DNA from: Streptomyces sp. Ag109_O5-10
GTDB taxonomy: Bacteria; Actinomycetota; Actinomycetes; Streptomycetales; Streptomycetaceae
Assembly: GCF_900105755.1 (NCBI RefSeq)
Contig: NZ_FNTQ01000001.1
Location: 6,014,001-6,078,000, forward strand
Direction of reading: 5' to 3'
Length of the DNA: 64,000 bases
In this document: one piece after another, positions 8,266 through 16,141 of the stretch
Position numbering within the stretch: the stretch's first letter is position 1
How the letters are laid out: every line of letters begins with the position of its first letter
Program-made: the position numbers and the translations under genes
Notes under the pieces: model-generated
Told to the model about the DNA's origin: nothing
The model's database searches: none
Seen by the model: the letters and a program-made list of their open reading frames with translations, nothing else

Positions 8266-9516
8266 ATGCCCCTCGTCGACATCCCCGGTTCCAAGTCCGT
8301 CACCGCCCGCGCCCTCTTCCTGGCGGCCGCCGCCGACGGAGTCACCACCCTCGTCCGCCCCCTCCGCTCCGACGACACCGAGGGCTTCGCCGAGGGCCTG
8401 ACCCGGCTCGGCTACCGCGTCGGCCGCACCCCCGACACCTGGCAGGTGGACGGCCGCCCGCAGGGCCCCGCCCTCCCCGAGGCCGAGGTCTACTGCCGGG
8501 ACGGCGCCACCACCGCCCGCTTCCTGCCCACCCTCGCCGCGGCCGGCCACGGCAGCTACCGCTTCGACGCCTCCGAGCAGATGCGCCGCCGCCCGCTCGC
8601 CCCGCTCACCCGCGCCCTGCGCGACCTCGGTGTCGACCTGCGCCACGAGGCGGCCGAGGGCCACCACCCGCTGCGCATCGAGGCGGCCGGGGTCGAGGGC
8701 GGCGAGGTGACGCTCGACGCCGGGCAGTCCTCGCAGTACCTCACCGCCCTGCTGCTGCTCGGCCCGCTCACCCGCAAGGGCCTGCGGATCCGGGTGACCG
8801 ACCTGGTGTCCGCGCCGTACGTGGAGATCACGATCGCGATGATGCGGTCGTTCGGGGTGGAGGTGGCGCGGGAGGGCGAGGTCTTCGTCGTCCCGCCGGG
8901 CGGCTACCGGGCCACCACCTACGCGGTCGAGCCCGACGCCTCCACCGCCGGTTACTTCTTCGCGGCGGCGGCGGTGACGGGCCGTGAGGTCATCGTCCCG
9001 GGGCTCGGGCGGGGCGCCCTCCAGGGCGACCTGGGGTTCGTGGACGTCCTGCGGCGGATGGGCGCGGACGTGGAGATCGGCGCGGACCGGACGACCGTCC
9101 GGGGTACCGGCGAGCTGCGCGGCCTGACCGTCGCCATGCGGGACATCTCCGACACCATGCCCACCCTCGCGGCGATCGCCCCCTTCGCGAGCGGTCCGGT
9201 CCGGATCGAGGACGTGGCCAACACCCGGGTGAAGGAGTGCGACCGGCTCGACGCCTGCGCGGAGAACCTGCGCCGGCTGGGGATCGAGGCCGCCACGGGC
9301 GAGGACTGGATCGAGATCCGGCCCGGCACGCCCGCCCCGGCCGAGATCAAGACCTTCGGCGACCACCGCGTCGTGATGTCCTTCGCGGTGACCGGGCTGC
9401 GCACACCCGGGATCTCCTTCGACGACCCTGGGTGCGTGCGGAAGACGTTCCCCGGCTTCCACGAGGCGTTCGGGGAGCTGGCCGCGGGGTGGGGGATGCC
9501 GGTCGCCGGGGCGTGA
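8266..9516 (+). CDS. aroA: EPSP synthase-like 3-phosphoshikimate 1-carboxyvinyltransferase
   Basis: This 416-residue protein has the two-lobe EPSP synthase fold motifs: PGSKS with lysine 10, an aspartate-bearing SDTMPTLAAIAPF near 294, NTRVKECDRLDA near 320 (catalytic glutamate), GDHRVVMSFA near 365 and CVRKTFPGF at the end. EPSP synthase joins shikimate 3-phosphate and PEP in the shikimate pathway. The PEP/glyphosate loop, usually close to CGNAGTVMRFLP, reads CRDGATTARFLP, with alanine at the position of Gly96 of E. coli. It may be a second copy rather than the main housekeeping enzyme. There is no obvious ribosome binding site close to ATG 8266. Confidence 0.82.
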   Translation: MPLVDIPGSKSVTARALFLAAAADGVTTLVRPLRSDDTEGFAEGLTRLGYRVGRTPDTWQVDGRPQGPALPEAEVYCRDGATTARFLPTLAAAGHGSYRFDASEQMRRRPLAPLTRALRDLGVDLRHEAAEGHHPLRIEAAGVEGGEVTLDAGQSSQYLTALLLLGPLTRKGLRIRVTDLVSAPYVEITIAMMRSFGVEVAREGEVFVVPPGGYRATTYAVEPDASTAGYFFAAAAVTGREVIVPGLGRGALQGDLGFVDVLRRMGADVEIGADRTTVRGTGELRGLTVAMRDISDTMPTLAAIAPFASGPVRIEDVANTRVKECDRLDACAENLRRLGIEAATGEDWIEIRPGTPAPAEIKTFGDHRVVMSFAVTGLRTPGISFDDPGCVRKTFPGFHEAFGELAAGWGMPVAGA

Positions 9517-9571
9517 TCGGGGGTCCCCGTCGGCCGGGGCGTGATCCGGGATCCCGGTCGGCGGCGCGTGG
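9501..9571. repeat. Imperfect 27-28-bp tandem repeat over the aroA stop codon
   Basis: A unit close to GGTCGCCGGGGCGTGATC plus GGG-rich tail occurs at 9501-9527, again at 9528-9555, and partly at 9556-9571. The aroA stop TGA lies in the first copy. The array fills the gap between aroA and the convergent isomerase gene. Confidence 0.55.
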
Positions 9572-9580
9572 TGGCGGGGG

Positions 9581-10381
9581 TCAGGCCGACTCGTTGAGCA
9601 GCCGGGCCAGGTGCTCCCGGCCCGCCGCCAGCAGTCCGGGCAGCGGGGCCGCCGCCTCGTACCAGCGCTTCTCGTACTCCCAGCACAGCCAGCCGTCCCA
9701 GCCGTGCCGAGAGAGCACCTCCACGCAGTCGGAGAGGGGGAGGACCCCGGCGCCGAGCGGCAGCGGGGTGGTGTCGTCGGCCGAGGCGATGTCCTTGACC
9801 TGGACGTAGCCGAGGTGCGGGGCGAGCGCCGCGTAGCTCTCGGCGGGCTGCTCGCCGCCCAGCCAGGTGTGCATGACGTCCCAGAGCGAGCCGACCATGC
9901 GGTGCCCGACCGGGCCGAGGACGCGGATCGCGGCGGCGCCGGTGCGGTGCGAGTCGTGGGTCTCGAGCAGGACCCGGACGCCGAGCGCGGCGGCGTCCTC
10001 GGCGACCGTGCCGAGCCGCCGGGCGGCGATCGCGTCGGACTCGGCGGCCGGCAGGTCCGGGTCGGCGCCAGGGAAGACGCGGACGTGGGAGGCGCCCAGG
10101 TCGTGGGCGAGCTGGAGGAGTTGGCGCGTCTCGTCGAGGACCGGGGCGTCGTCGCCCGGAGCCGCGAGGCGGGCGTACCCGGCGACGCCCAGGACCTCCA
10201 CCCCGGTCGCCTTGAACTCGGCGGCCACGTCGGCTCGCGCGGCCGGGCCGAGCCCGGTGTGGACGGGCTCTTCCGGATGGGCGCGCAGCTCCACGCCGTG
10301 ATAGCCGTTGGCCGTGGCGAGCGCGAGCACGTCGGGCACGGGCAGGCCGGGAACCCCGAGGGTGGAGAAGGCGAACTTCAT
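9581..10381 (-). CDS. Sugar phosphate isomerase/epimerase-like TIM barrel
   Basis: The protein of 266 residues, taken from ATG 10381 (MKFAFSTLGVPG), has the xylose isomerase-like TIM-barrel pattern: GYHGVELR at strand 2, a GASHVRVFPG strand, LLETHDSH, an SLWDVMHTW metal-site strand, GYVQVKDI and a final GWLCWEYEKRW. These acidic and histidine residues fit a divalent metal site. It starts 17 bases after the stop of the MarR-GNAT gene on the same strand, so the two are likely co-transcribed. The substrate is not evident; related proteins act on keto-sugars or inositol derivatives. Confidence 0.8.
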   Translation of the reverse strand: MKFAFSTLGVPGLPVPDVLALATANGYHGVELRAHPEEPVHTGLGPAARADVAAEFKATGVEVLGVAGYARLAAPGDDAPVLDETRQLLQLAHDLGASHVRVFPGADPDLPAAESDAIAARRLGTVAEDAAALGVRVLLETHDSHRTGAAAIRVLGPVGHRMVGSLWDVMHTWLGGEQPAESYAALAPHLGYVQVKDIASADDTTPLPLGAGVLPLSDCVEVLSRHGWDGWLCWEYEKRWYEAAAPLPGLLAAGREHLARLLNESA

Positions 10382-10398
10382 GCCCACCAACCTACTTC

Positions 10399-11334
10399 TC
10401 ACTCACCGGTTCCGTGCAGGTCCAGTCGCCAGTCCTGGCCGACCAGGTCCTTGCCGAAGGAGCGGTGCGGCTTCTCGGCGGTGAGGACGAAGCCGTGCCG
10501 CTGGTAGATGCGGCGGGCGGCGGACAGCACGTCGTTGGTCCACAGCACCAGCTCCCGGTAGCCGACCCCGCGCGCGAAGTCGGTCACGGCGGTGACCAGC
10601 CGGTCGCCGATGCCGAGCCCGCGGGCCTCCGGCTCCACGAGCAGCAGCCGCAGCCGCGCGGTGCCCGGGGCGTCGTCCCGTACGCACATCACGCAGCCCG
10701 CCGGCCGCCCGGCCCACTCGGCGATCCAGGTCCGCTCCAGGTGCGGGTCGTGATCCTCGGCGTAGTCGGCGACGATCCGGGCGACGAGGCCCTCGTAGTC
10801 GGTGTTCCAGCCGTACTCGGCCGCGTACAGGGCGGCGTTGCGCTGCACGATCCAGCCCAGGTCGCCGGGGTGCGGCTCGCGCAGCACGACCTCGCCGGAG
10901 CCCTCGGGGGCGTGCCCGTCGCCGAGGATCGAGCGGATGGTGCGCATCGCCTCGGCGAGGCGGGCCCGCTCGGCCGGGTCGACTGCGCCCAGCAGCGAGC
11001 CGACCGATTCCCGGGCCCGTTCGTCGAGCAGTTCGGCGGCCGACCGGCCGCCCGGGGTGAGGGAGACGCGCCGCCGCCGCGGGTCCTTCGCCGAGGGCGC
11101 GCGCTCGATCAGCCCGGCCTCCTCGAACTTGTTGAGGATCCGGCTCAAGTACCCGGCGTCCAGAGCGAGATCGGCCCGCAGGTCGGCCGCGTCGGTGTCT
11201 GCGGCGTGCGCGAGCTCGTAGAGCACCCGGGCCTCGGTGAGGGTGTACGGGGCGTAGAGGTGGCGGCCGTAGTCGAGGGCGCCGATGAGGTTGGTGTAGA
11301 AGCGGTTGAAGGCGCGGATGTCCTGGACGGTCAT
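10399..11334 (-). CDS. MarR-type regulator fused to GNAT acetyltransferase
   Basis: Residues 1-145 form a MarR winged helix (YTLTEARVLYELAHA, then the recognition segment DAGYLSRILNKFEEAGLI and wing DPRRRRVSLT). Residues about 150-305 form a GNAT acetyltransferase with the acetyl-CoA loop EARGLGIGDRL and the closing NDVLSAARRIYQRHGF. MarR-GNAT fusions are a known actinobacterial arrangement; the acetyl acceptor is unknown. ATG 11334 follows a short 5' stretch holding a palindrome (11352-11362) that could be its own operator. The downstream isomerase gene begins 17 bases after its stop. Confidence 0.87.
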   Translation of the reverse strand: MTVQDIRAFNRFYTNLIGALDYGRHLYAPYTLTEARVLYELAHAADTDAADLRADLALDAGYLSRILNKFEEAGLIERAPSAKDPRRRRVSLTPGGRSAAELLDERARESVGSLLGAVDPAERARLAEAMRTIRSILGDGHAPEGSGEVVLREPHPGDLGWIVQRNAALYAAEYGWNTDYEGLVARIVADYAEDHDPHLERTWIAEWAGRPAGCVMCVRDDAPGTARLRLLLVEPEARGLGIGDRLVTAVTDFARGVGYRELVLWTNDVLSAARRIYQRHGFVLTAEKPHRSFGKDLVGQDWRLDLHGTGE

Positions 11335-11351
11335 GGCTGGCCCCCGATGGT

Positions 11352-11362
11352 TGACTGAGTCA
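11352..11362. promoter_or_regulatory. Candidate MarR operator
   Basis: TGACTGAGTCA is a perfect dyad (TGACT-N-AGTCA) 18 bases upstream of the MarR-GNAT start codon. Its place in the leader fits autorepression. It is shorter than most MarR sites, so this is tentative. Confidence 0.4.
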
Positions 11363-11475
11363 GAGATACCGTGCCCCGAGGCTATCCCGCCGCCCCGCCC
11401 GACCGGAAGGCGTCGGCTCGAACAGCGGCCCCGCTGGCTTTACTTGTTCTTTTTTGCTTGGTCCTGGTCCTGCTT

Positions 11476-11504
11476 TTGACTTCGTCGCGCCCGCGCCGTA
11501 GGTT
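11476..11504 (+). promoter_or_regulatory. Probable housekeeping promoter of the glycine-rich protein gene
   Basis: TTGACT at 11476-11481 and TAGGTT at 11499-11504 are separated by 17 bases, close to the main vegetative consensus. It lies in an unusually AT-rich patch (11440-11525) and predicts a leader of about 190 bases before ATG 11707. Confidence 0.55.
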
Positions 11505-11513
11505 TATACACGA

Positions 11514-11549
11514 ACGTCACATATGTCCGTTTCAACGAGCATGTGACGT
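11514..11549 (+). repeat. 9-bp inverted repeat in the 5' leader
   Basis: ACGTCACAT at 11514-11522 and ATGTGACGT at 11541-11549 are exact complements around an 18-base loop. It begins about 10 bases after the predicted -10 box, so it is either an operator or an RNA hairpin at the start of the transcript. Confidence 0.5.
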
Positions 11550-11706
11550 AGTCCGCCGGACAACCCGAGCGGGTGTGCGGAGAACCGGCATCGCGGGCGG
11601 CGGACGCGCCCAGGGCTGCGCGCAGGCCTTGGAGCGCACGCAGGGCGGCCGGCCCAAGCAAGGCGGCCGTCGTCACACAACCACACCCTCGGAGAGGGGC
11701 GAAACC

Positions 11707-12210
11707 ATGCGCGCGCACACCACACGTATGAAGAGGGTCGCCATCGCTGCGATTTCGGCACCCATTCTGGCGCTCGGCGCCGGAGCCGGAATTGCCAGTG
11801 CGGCCACCCACGCGGCGCCCGACCACGTCGTCACCTACCAGGACAACGGTGGTGGCGGTGGCGGCGGCGGTCACGGCGGCGGCGGTGGCGGTGGCCACGG
11901 CGGCGGCGGTGGCGGCCATGGCGGCGGAGGCTACGGCGGCGGCGGTCACGGCGGCGGCGGCTATGGCGGCGGCGGCTACGGCGGCGGTCACCGGGGCGGC
12001 GGCTACGGCGGCTGGGGCGACGACGGCTACGGCCGTGGTGGCTGGGGCGGCTGGGGCGACAACGGCTACGGCGGCTACGGCGGTCACGGCGGTCACGGTG
12101 GCGGCGGCTACGGTGGCGGCGGCTACGGTGGCGGCGGCTATGGCGGCGGCGGTCACGGTGGCGGCGGCTACGGTGGCGGCGGTCACGGCGGCGGTGGCGG
12201 CGGCCGGTGA
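11707..12210 (+). CDS. Secreted glycine-rich repeat protein
   Basis: From ATG 11707 (GGAGAGGGG upstream), a 167-residue product starts with a Sec signal peptide (MKRVAIAAISAPILALGAGAG, cleavage near ASA-ATHAA). The mature part is almost wholly glycine with regular Tyr, His and a few Trp/Asp residues in GYGGGG and HGGGG units, so it is low complexity and probably unstructured or fibrous. It has no catalytic motif. It may coat the cell wall or bind metal through its many histidines, but that is inference. Codon choice stays GC-rich (GGC/GGT alternate), and the repeat DNA is prone to slippage. A perfect terminator follows. Confidence 0.8.
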   Translation: MRAHTTRMKRVAIAAISAPILALGAGAGIASAATHAAPDHVVTYQDNGGGGGGGGHGGGGGGGHGGGGGGHGGGGYGGGGHGGGGYGGGGYGGGHRGGGYGGWGDDGYGRGGWGGWGDNGYGGYGGHGGHGGGGYGGGGYGGGGYGGGGHGGGGYGGGGHGGGGGGR

Positions 12211-12233
12211 GTGACACTCCCTGACAACGAAGG

Positions 12234-12272
12234 ACGGATCCGGGTGCCCGACCCTCGGGCACCCGGATCCGT
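12234..12272 (+). terminator. Strong hairpin terminator after glycine-rich gene
   Basis: The arms ACGGATCCGGGTGCCCGA (12234-12251) and TCGGGCACCCGGATCCGT (12255-12272) are perfect complements around a CCC loop. It sits 24 bases after the stop codon. Confidence 0.85.
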
Positions 12273-12401
12273 GCGTCGAAGACCCCCGTATCGCAACCTC
12301 CGCGTCACCTGCGTCCAGAAGCTGAGCCGCTGTCGGGGCGAAGAGGCGCAGGGGCAAGACGGCGGTCGGCCGGCTGCGGGCCGGCGGGGGGTTGGCCGCG
12401 C

Positions 12402-12436
12402 GGTTGCCCGCGCCCCTGAGGGGGGCGCGGGCAACC
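12402..12436. terminator. Hairpin terminator between convergent genes
   Basis: GGTTGCCCGCGCCCC (12402-12416) and GGGGCGCGGGCAACC (12422-12436) form a perfect 15-bp stem. It probably ends the minus-strand LacI gene, whose stop is at 12538. The rest of 12211-12537 holds no gene that I can support. Confidence 0.65.
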
Positions 12437-12537
12437 CCCGGACGACCGCAGCCGAACCACGACCGCCGGGACGAGGGATGGTCGGGGGCACCTGAGCCGC
12501 GCCCCCCGCTGTCGGGGTTCTCGTCGCCGGTGGGTGG

Positions 12538-13584
12538 TCAGGCGCGCGGCACCCCCGACGACCCCCGCACCATCAGCTCCCCCCGCACCGTCGCGATCCC
12601 GCCCGGCGGCGGCTCCTCGCGGCCCATCGCGATGCGGCCGGCCCGCGCCCCCGCCTCCGCGAGCGGCAGCCGGACCGTGGTCAGCGACGGCACCGCGTCG
12701 ATGCTGAACGGCAGGTCGTCGAAGCCGGCCACCGACACGTCCGCCGGGATCCGCAGCCCCGACTCCCGCAGTGCCGCGCACGCGCCCAGCGCGACCGAGT
12801 CGTTCGCCGCCACCACCGCGGTGAGCGACGGGTCCCGGCGCAGCAGCTCCAGCGTCGCCTCGTACCCGGCCCGGCGGTCGTACCGCCCGTGCACGGTCCA
12901 GCGCGGGTCCTCCTCGATGCCGGCCTCGGCGAGCGCGGCCCGGTGGCCCTCCAGGCGGTGCCGGGTGGTCGTCCGCTCCTCGGGGCCCGCGATGTAGCCG
13001 AGGCGCCGGTGGCCGAGCCCGATGAGGTGCTCGGTCAGCTGTTTGCCGCCGCCGCGGTTGTCGAAGGTCAGCGCCACCGCGTCGGTGTCCGGCGCCGGCG
13101 GCCGCCCGCACAGCACCACCCGGGTCCCGGCGTCCGCCAGCTTCCGCAGCTTCGCCGCCACCGCCGCCGCGTGCGGCGCGTCCTCCACGGCGCCGCCGGT
13201 CAGGATCACCGCCGCCGCCCGCTGTCGCTGCAGCAGCGTCAGGTACGTCAGCTCACGCTCCGGCGACCCCCCGGTGTTGCAGGTCACCGCCAGCCGCTCG
13301 CCGCCCGCGCGCCCGCCTGGACCGCCGATCTCGCCCTGGATCGCGCTTGCCATGATCCCGAAGAACGGGTCGGCGATGTCGTTGACGAGGATGCCGACCA
13401 GGTCGGAGGTGGCCGCCGCGAGCGCGCTCGCCGGCCCGTTGAGGACGTAGTCCAGCTCGTCCACCGCCCGCAGCACCCGTTCCCGCGTGGACGCCGCCAC
13501 GGGGTAGTTGCCGTTCAGTACGCGCGACACCGTCGCGGGCGAGACCTGGGCGCGGGCCGCCACGTCCGCCAGGGTCACCGTCAT
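12538..13584 (-). CDS. LacI-family repressor of the adjacent sugar operon
   Basis: ATG 13584 follows GGAGGA with normal spacing and gives a 348-residue LacI protein. The N-terminal HTH (TLADVAARAQVSPATVSRVLNG) and hinge are complete, followed by a periplasmic-binding-like effector domain (GILVNDIADPFFG, GHRRLGYIAG, VVAANDSVALG, SVAGFDDLP). It is divergent from the dehydrogenase/DUF993/isomerase operon, and a LacI-type site lies between them, so local repression relieved by a sugar is the simplest reading. The effector is unknown. Confidence 0.88.
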   Translation of the reverse strand: MTVTLADVAARAQVSPATVSRVLNGNYPVAASTRERVLRAVDELDYVLNGPASALAAATSDLVGILVNDIADPFFGIMASAIQGEIGGPGGRAGGERLAVTCNTGGSPERELTYLTLLQRQRAAAVILTGGAVEDAPHAAAVAAKLRKLADAGTRVVLCGRPPAPDTDAVALTFDNRGGGKQLTEHLIGLGHRRLGYIAGPEERTTTRHRLEGHRAALAEAGIEEDPRWTVHGRYDRRAGYEATLELLRRDPSLTAVVAANDSVALGACAALRESGLRIPADVSVAGFDDLPFSIDAVPSLTTVRLPLAEAGARAGRIAMGREEPPPGGIATVRGELMVRGSSGVPRA

Positions 13585-13746
13585 CTCGTCGTCCTCCGGT
13601 CGCGCATCTCGTCGTACGTCGTCGTACGCAGCCTGATCGGCAGCCCGATCAACAGCTTGCTCATAGGAAGCCCCCTTGCCGTGCAGACCATATGGCCATT
13701 CACTCCTGTTGTTCGCCCCCTCGAACAACTCGACCCCATCACGGTC

Positions 13747-13776
13747 TTGTACAGACCAGTGGGGAAAGGCTAGCTT
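13747..13776 (+). promoter_or_regulatory. Probable promoter of the dehydrogenase operon
   Basis: TTGTAC (13747-13752) and TAGCTT (13771-13776) are 18 bases apart and lie 60 bases before GTG 13836. The LacI-type site at 13788 starts 12 bases after the -10 box. Confidence 0.5.
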
Positions 13777-13787
13777 CAGACCGTGTA

Positions 13788-13799
13788 GAAAGCGCTTGC
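13788..13799. promoter_or_regulatory. LacI-type operator
   Basis: GAAAGCGCTTGC is close to the LacI/GalR symmetric pattern with a central CG. It lies just downstream of the predicted -10 box, where a bound repressor would block transcription. The divergent LacI gene is the obvious partner. Confidence 0.6.
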
Positions 13800-13835
13800 T
13801 GCGCCGCTGGGGCGCACGCGGACGAAGGGAAACAC

Positions 13836-14993
13836 GTGAACCGCAAGACGGTGCGTATCGCCATGAACGGCGTCACCGGACGCATGGGCTACCGCCAGCA
13901 CCTCGTCCGCTCGATCCTCGCCCTGCGCGAGCAGGGCGGACTCGACCTCGGCGACGGCACGGTGCTGTGGCCGGAACCGGTCCTCGTCGGCCGCCGCGAG
14001 CACGCGCTCCGCGAGATCGCCGACCGCCACGGCCTGTCGGACGAGCACATCTCCACCGACCTGGCGGCCGTGCTCGCCGACCCCACCATCGACATCTACT
14101 TCGACTCCCAGGTCACCTCCGCCCGCGAGGAGGCCATCAAGCAGGCCGTCGTGGCCGGGAAGCACGTCTACACCGAGAAGCCGACGGCCACCGGCCTCGA
14201 CGGCGCCCTGGAGCTGGCCCGGCTCGCGCACGCCAAGGGCGTCAAGTCCGGTGTCGTCCAGGACAAGATCTTCCTGCCCGGCCTGCTGAAGCTGAAGCGG
14301 CTCATCGACGGTGGCTTCTTCGGCCGGATCCTCTCGGTCCGGGGTGAGTTCGGCTACTGGGTCTTCGAGGGCGACTGGCAGGAGGCGCAGCGGCCGTCCT
14401 GGAACTACCGCGCGGAGGACGGCGGCGGCATCGTCGTCGACATGTTCCCGCACTGGGAGTACGTCCTGCACGAGCTGTTCGGCCGCGTGAAGTCCGTCCA
14501 GGCCCTCACCGCCACCCACATCCCGCAGCGCTGGGACGAGAACGGCAAGCCCTACGACGCGACGGCGGACGACGCCGCGTACGGCGTCTTCGAGCTCGAC
14601 GGAGGTGCCGTCGCCCAGATCAACTCCTCCTGGGCGGTCCGCGTCAACCGCGACGAGCTGGTCGAGTTCCAGGTGGACGGCACCGAAGGCTCAGCGGTCG
14701 CCGGCCTGCGGAACTGCCGTGTCCAGCACCGCAGCGCGACCCCCAAGCCGGTCTGGAACCCGGACATCCCCGCCACCTACGCCTTCCGCGAGCAGTGGCA
14801 GGAGATCCCCGACAACACCGAGTTCGACAACGGCTTCAAGGCCCAGTGGGAGCTGTTCCTCAAGCACGTCTACGCCGGCGCCCCCTACCACTGGGACCTG
14901 CTGGCCGGCGCGCGCGGCGTGCAGCTCGCCGAGCTGGGCCTGACGTCCTCGGCGGAGGGCCGCCGCATCGAGGTACCGGAGATCGAACTGTGA
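13836..14993 (+). CDS. Gfo/Idh/MocA-family dehydrogenase
   Basis: GTG 13836 with GAAGGGA 7-8 bases before it gives a 385-residue protein. The N-terminal Rossmann domain begins VRIAMNGVTGRMGYRQH, and the family lysine sits in VYTEKPTATG near residue 113. The C-terminal alpha/beta domain has GGIVVDMFPHWEYVLHELFG. Such enzymes use NAD(P) to oxidise sugars or cyclitols. It heads a tightly coupled operon; its last bases overlap the next start by four (GTGA). Substrate is unknown; the following genes suggest oxidation followed by isomerisation and cleavage. Confidence 0.85.
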   Translation: MNRKTVRIAMNGVTGRMGYRQHLVRSILALREQGGLDLGDGTVLWPEPVLVGRREHALREIADRHGLSDEHISTDLAAVLADPTIDIYFDSQVTSAREEAIKQAVVAGKHVYTEKPTATGLDGALELARLAHAKGVKSGVVQDKIFLPGLLKLKRLIDGGFFGRILSVRGEFGYWVFEGDWQEAQRPSWNYRAEDGGGIVVDMFPHWEYVLHELFGRVKSVQALTATHIPQRWDENGKPYDATADDAAYGVFELDGGAVAQINSSWAVRVNRDELVEFQVDGTEGSAVAGLRNCRVQHRSATPKPVWNPDIPATYAFREQWQEIPDNTEFDNGFKAQWELFLKHVYAGAPYHWDLLAGARGVQLAELGLTSSAEGRRIEVPEIEL

Positions 14994-16141
14994 CCATCCA
15001 CCTCCCCTCCCCGGACGGGTCGTTGCGGCCGTACGAGCCGCGCACCGAGCCGCTCGCCCTCACCCCGGGCACCCCTTTCACCTCCCGTACGGTCTTCTCG
15101 GCGGCGCACGTCGTCGCCGACCCGTTCGCCGACACCCACCCCGACGCGCCCGCCGCCGTCGACTGGGACGCCACCCTCGCCTTCCGCCGCCACCTGTGGG
15201 CGCACGGCCTGGGCGTCGCCGAGGCGATGGACACCGCCCAGCGCGGCATGGGCCTGGACTGGGCGGCCGCGGCCGAGCTGATCCGCCGCAGCGCCGCCGA
15301 GGCCCGTGCGGTGGGCGGCCGGATCGCCTGCGGGGTCGGCACCGACCAGATCACCGGCGGCTCCCTCGCGGACGTCCGGGCCGCGTACGAGGAACAGCTC
15401 GCCCTCGTCGAGGAGTCCGGCGCCCAGGCCGTCCTGATGGCCTCCAGGGCGCTCGCGGCGGCGGCGCAGGGCCCCGAGGACTACCTCGACGTCTACGGCC
15501 ACCTGCTGCGCCAGGCCGCCGAGCCGGTGGTCCTGCACTGGCTCGGCCCGATGTTCGACCCGGCGCTGACGGGCTACTGGGGGTCGGCGGACCTCGACGT
15601 GGCCACCGACACCTTCCTCGAGGTCATCGCCGCCCACCCCGACAAGGTCGACGGCATCAAGGTCTCCCTGCTCGACGCGGAGCGCGAGGTCGACCTGCGC
15701 CGCCGCCTGCCGCAGGGCGTCCGCTGCTACACCGGCGACGACTTCAACTACCCCGAGCTGATCGCGGGCGACGAGCAGGGCTTCAGCCACGCCCTGCTCG
15801 GCATCTTCGACCCGCTGGGGCCGCTGGCGGCCGAGGCGGTCCGGATCCTGGACACCGGGGACACGGCGGGCTTCCGCGGCCTCCTGGACCCCACCGTGGA
15901 GCTCTCCCGGCACCTCTTCCAGTCGCCCACCCGGTTCTACAAGACGGGCGTGGTGTTCCTGGCCTGGCTGGCCGGCCACCAGACCCACTTCACGATGGTG
16001 GGCGGCCTGCAGTCGGCGCGCTCCCTGCCGCACTTCGCGCGCGCCTACGAACTCGCCGACGGCCTGGGCCTGTTCCCGGACCCGAAGTCGGCCGAGGACC
16101 GCATGAGGACCCTCCTCGCCCTGTACGGAGTCGCCCGATGA
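14990..16141 (+). CDS. DUF993 family, dihydrodipicolinate-synthase-like aldolase
   Basis: Its GTG start overlaps the dehydrogenase stop (GTGA at 14990-14993). The 383-residue protein matches the DUF993 type: GLGVAEAMDTAQRGMGLDWAAAAEL, RIACGVGTDQITG, VVLHWLGPMFDPALTGYWG, DGIKVSLLD and CYTGDDFNYPELI. The family falls in the TIM-barrel class I aldolase superfamily near dihydrodipicolinate synthase; the lysine in DGIKVSLLD may form a Schiff base. No member's reaction is known to me. Its place between a dehydrogenase and an isomerase-like protein suggests cleavage of an oxidised sugar acid. Confidence 0.78.
   Translation: MTIHLPSPDGSLRPYEPRTEPLALTPGTPFTSRTVFSAAHVVADPFADTHPDAPAAVDWDATLAFRRHLWAHGLGVAEAMDTAQRGMGLDWAAAAELIRRSAAEARAVGGRIACGVGTDQITGGSLADVRAAYEEQLALVEESGAQAVLMASRALAAAAQGPEDYLDVYGHLLRQAAEPVVLHWLGPMFDPALTGYWGSADLDVATDTFLEVIAAHPDKVDGIKVSLLDAEREVDLRRRLPQGVRCYTGDDFNYPELIAGDEQGFSHALLGIFDPLGPLAAEAVRILDTGDTAGFRGLLDPTVELSRHLFQSPTRFYKTGVVFLAWLAGHQTHFTMVGGLQSARSLPHFARAYELADGLGLFPDPKSAEDRMRTLLALYGVAR

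Noticed and set aside
11505..11706. Riboswitch (c-di-AMP type) in the glycine-rich gene leader
   Set aside because: The leader is long and structured, but I could not match the conserved core of any riboswitch class.
11440..12357. Minus-strand Ala/Val-rich frame opposite the glycine-rich gene
   Set aside because: It is the complement of GGC-rich codons; the plus frame has a ribosome binding site, signal peptide and terminator.
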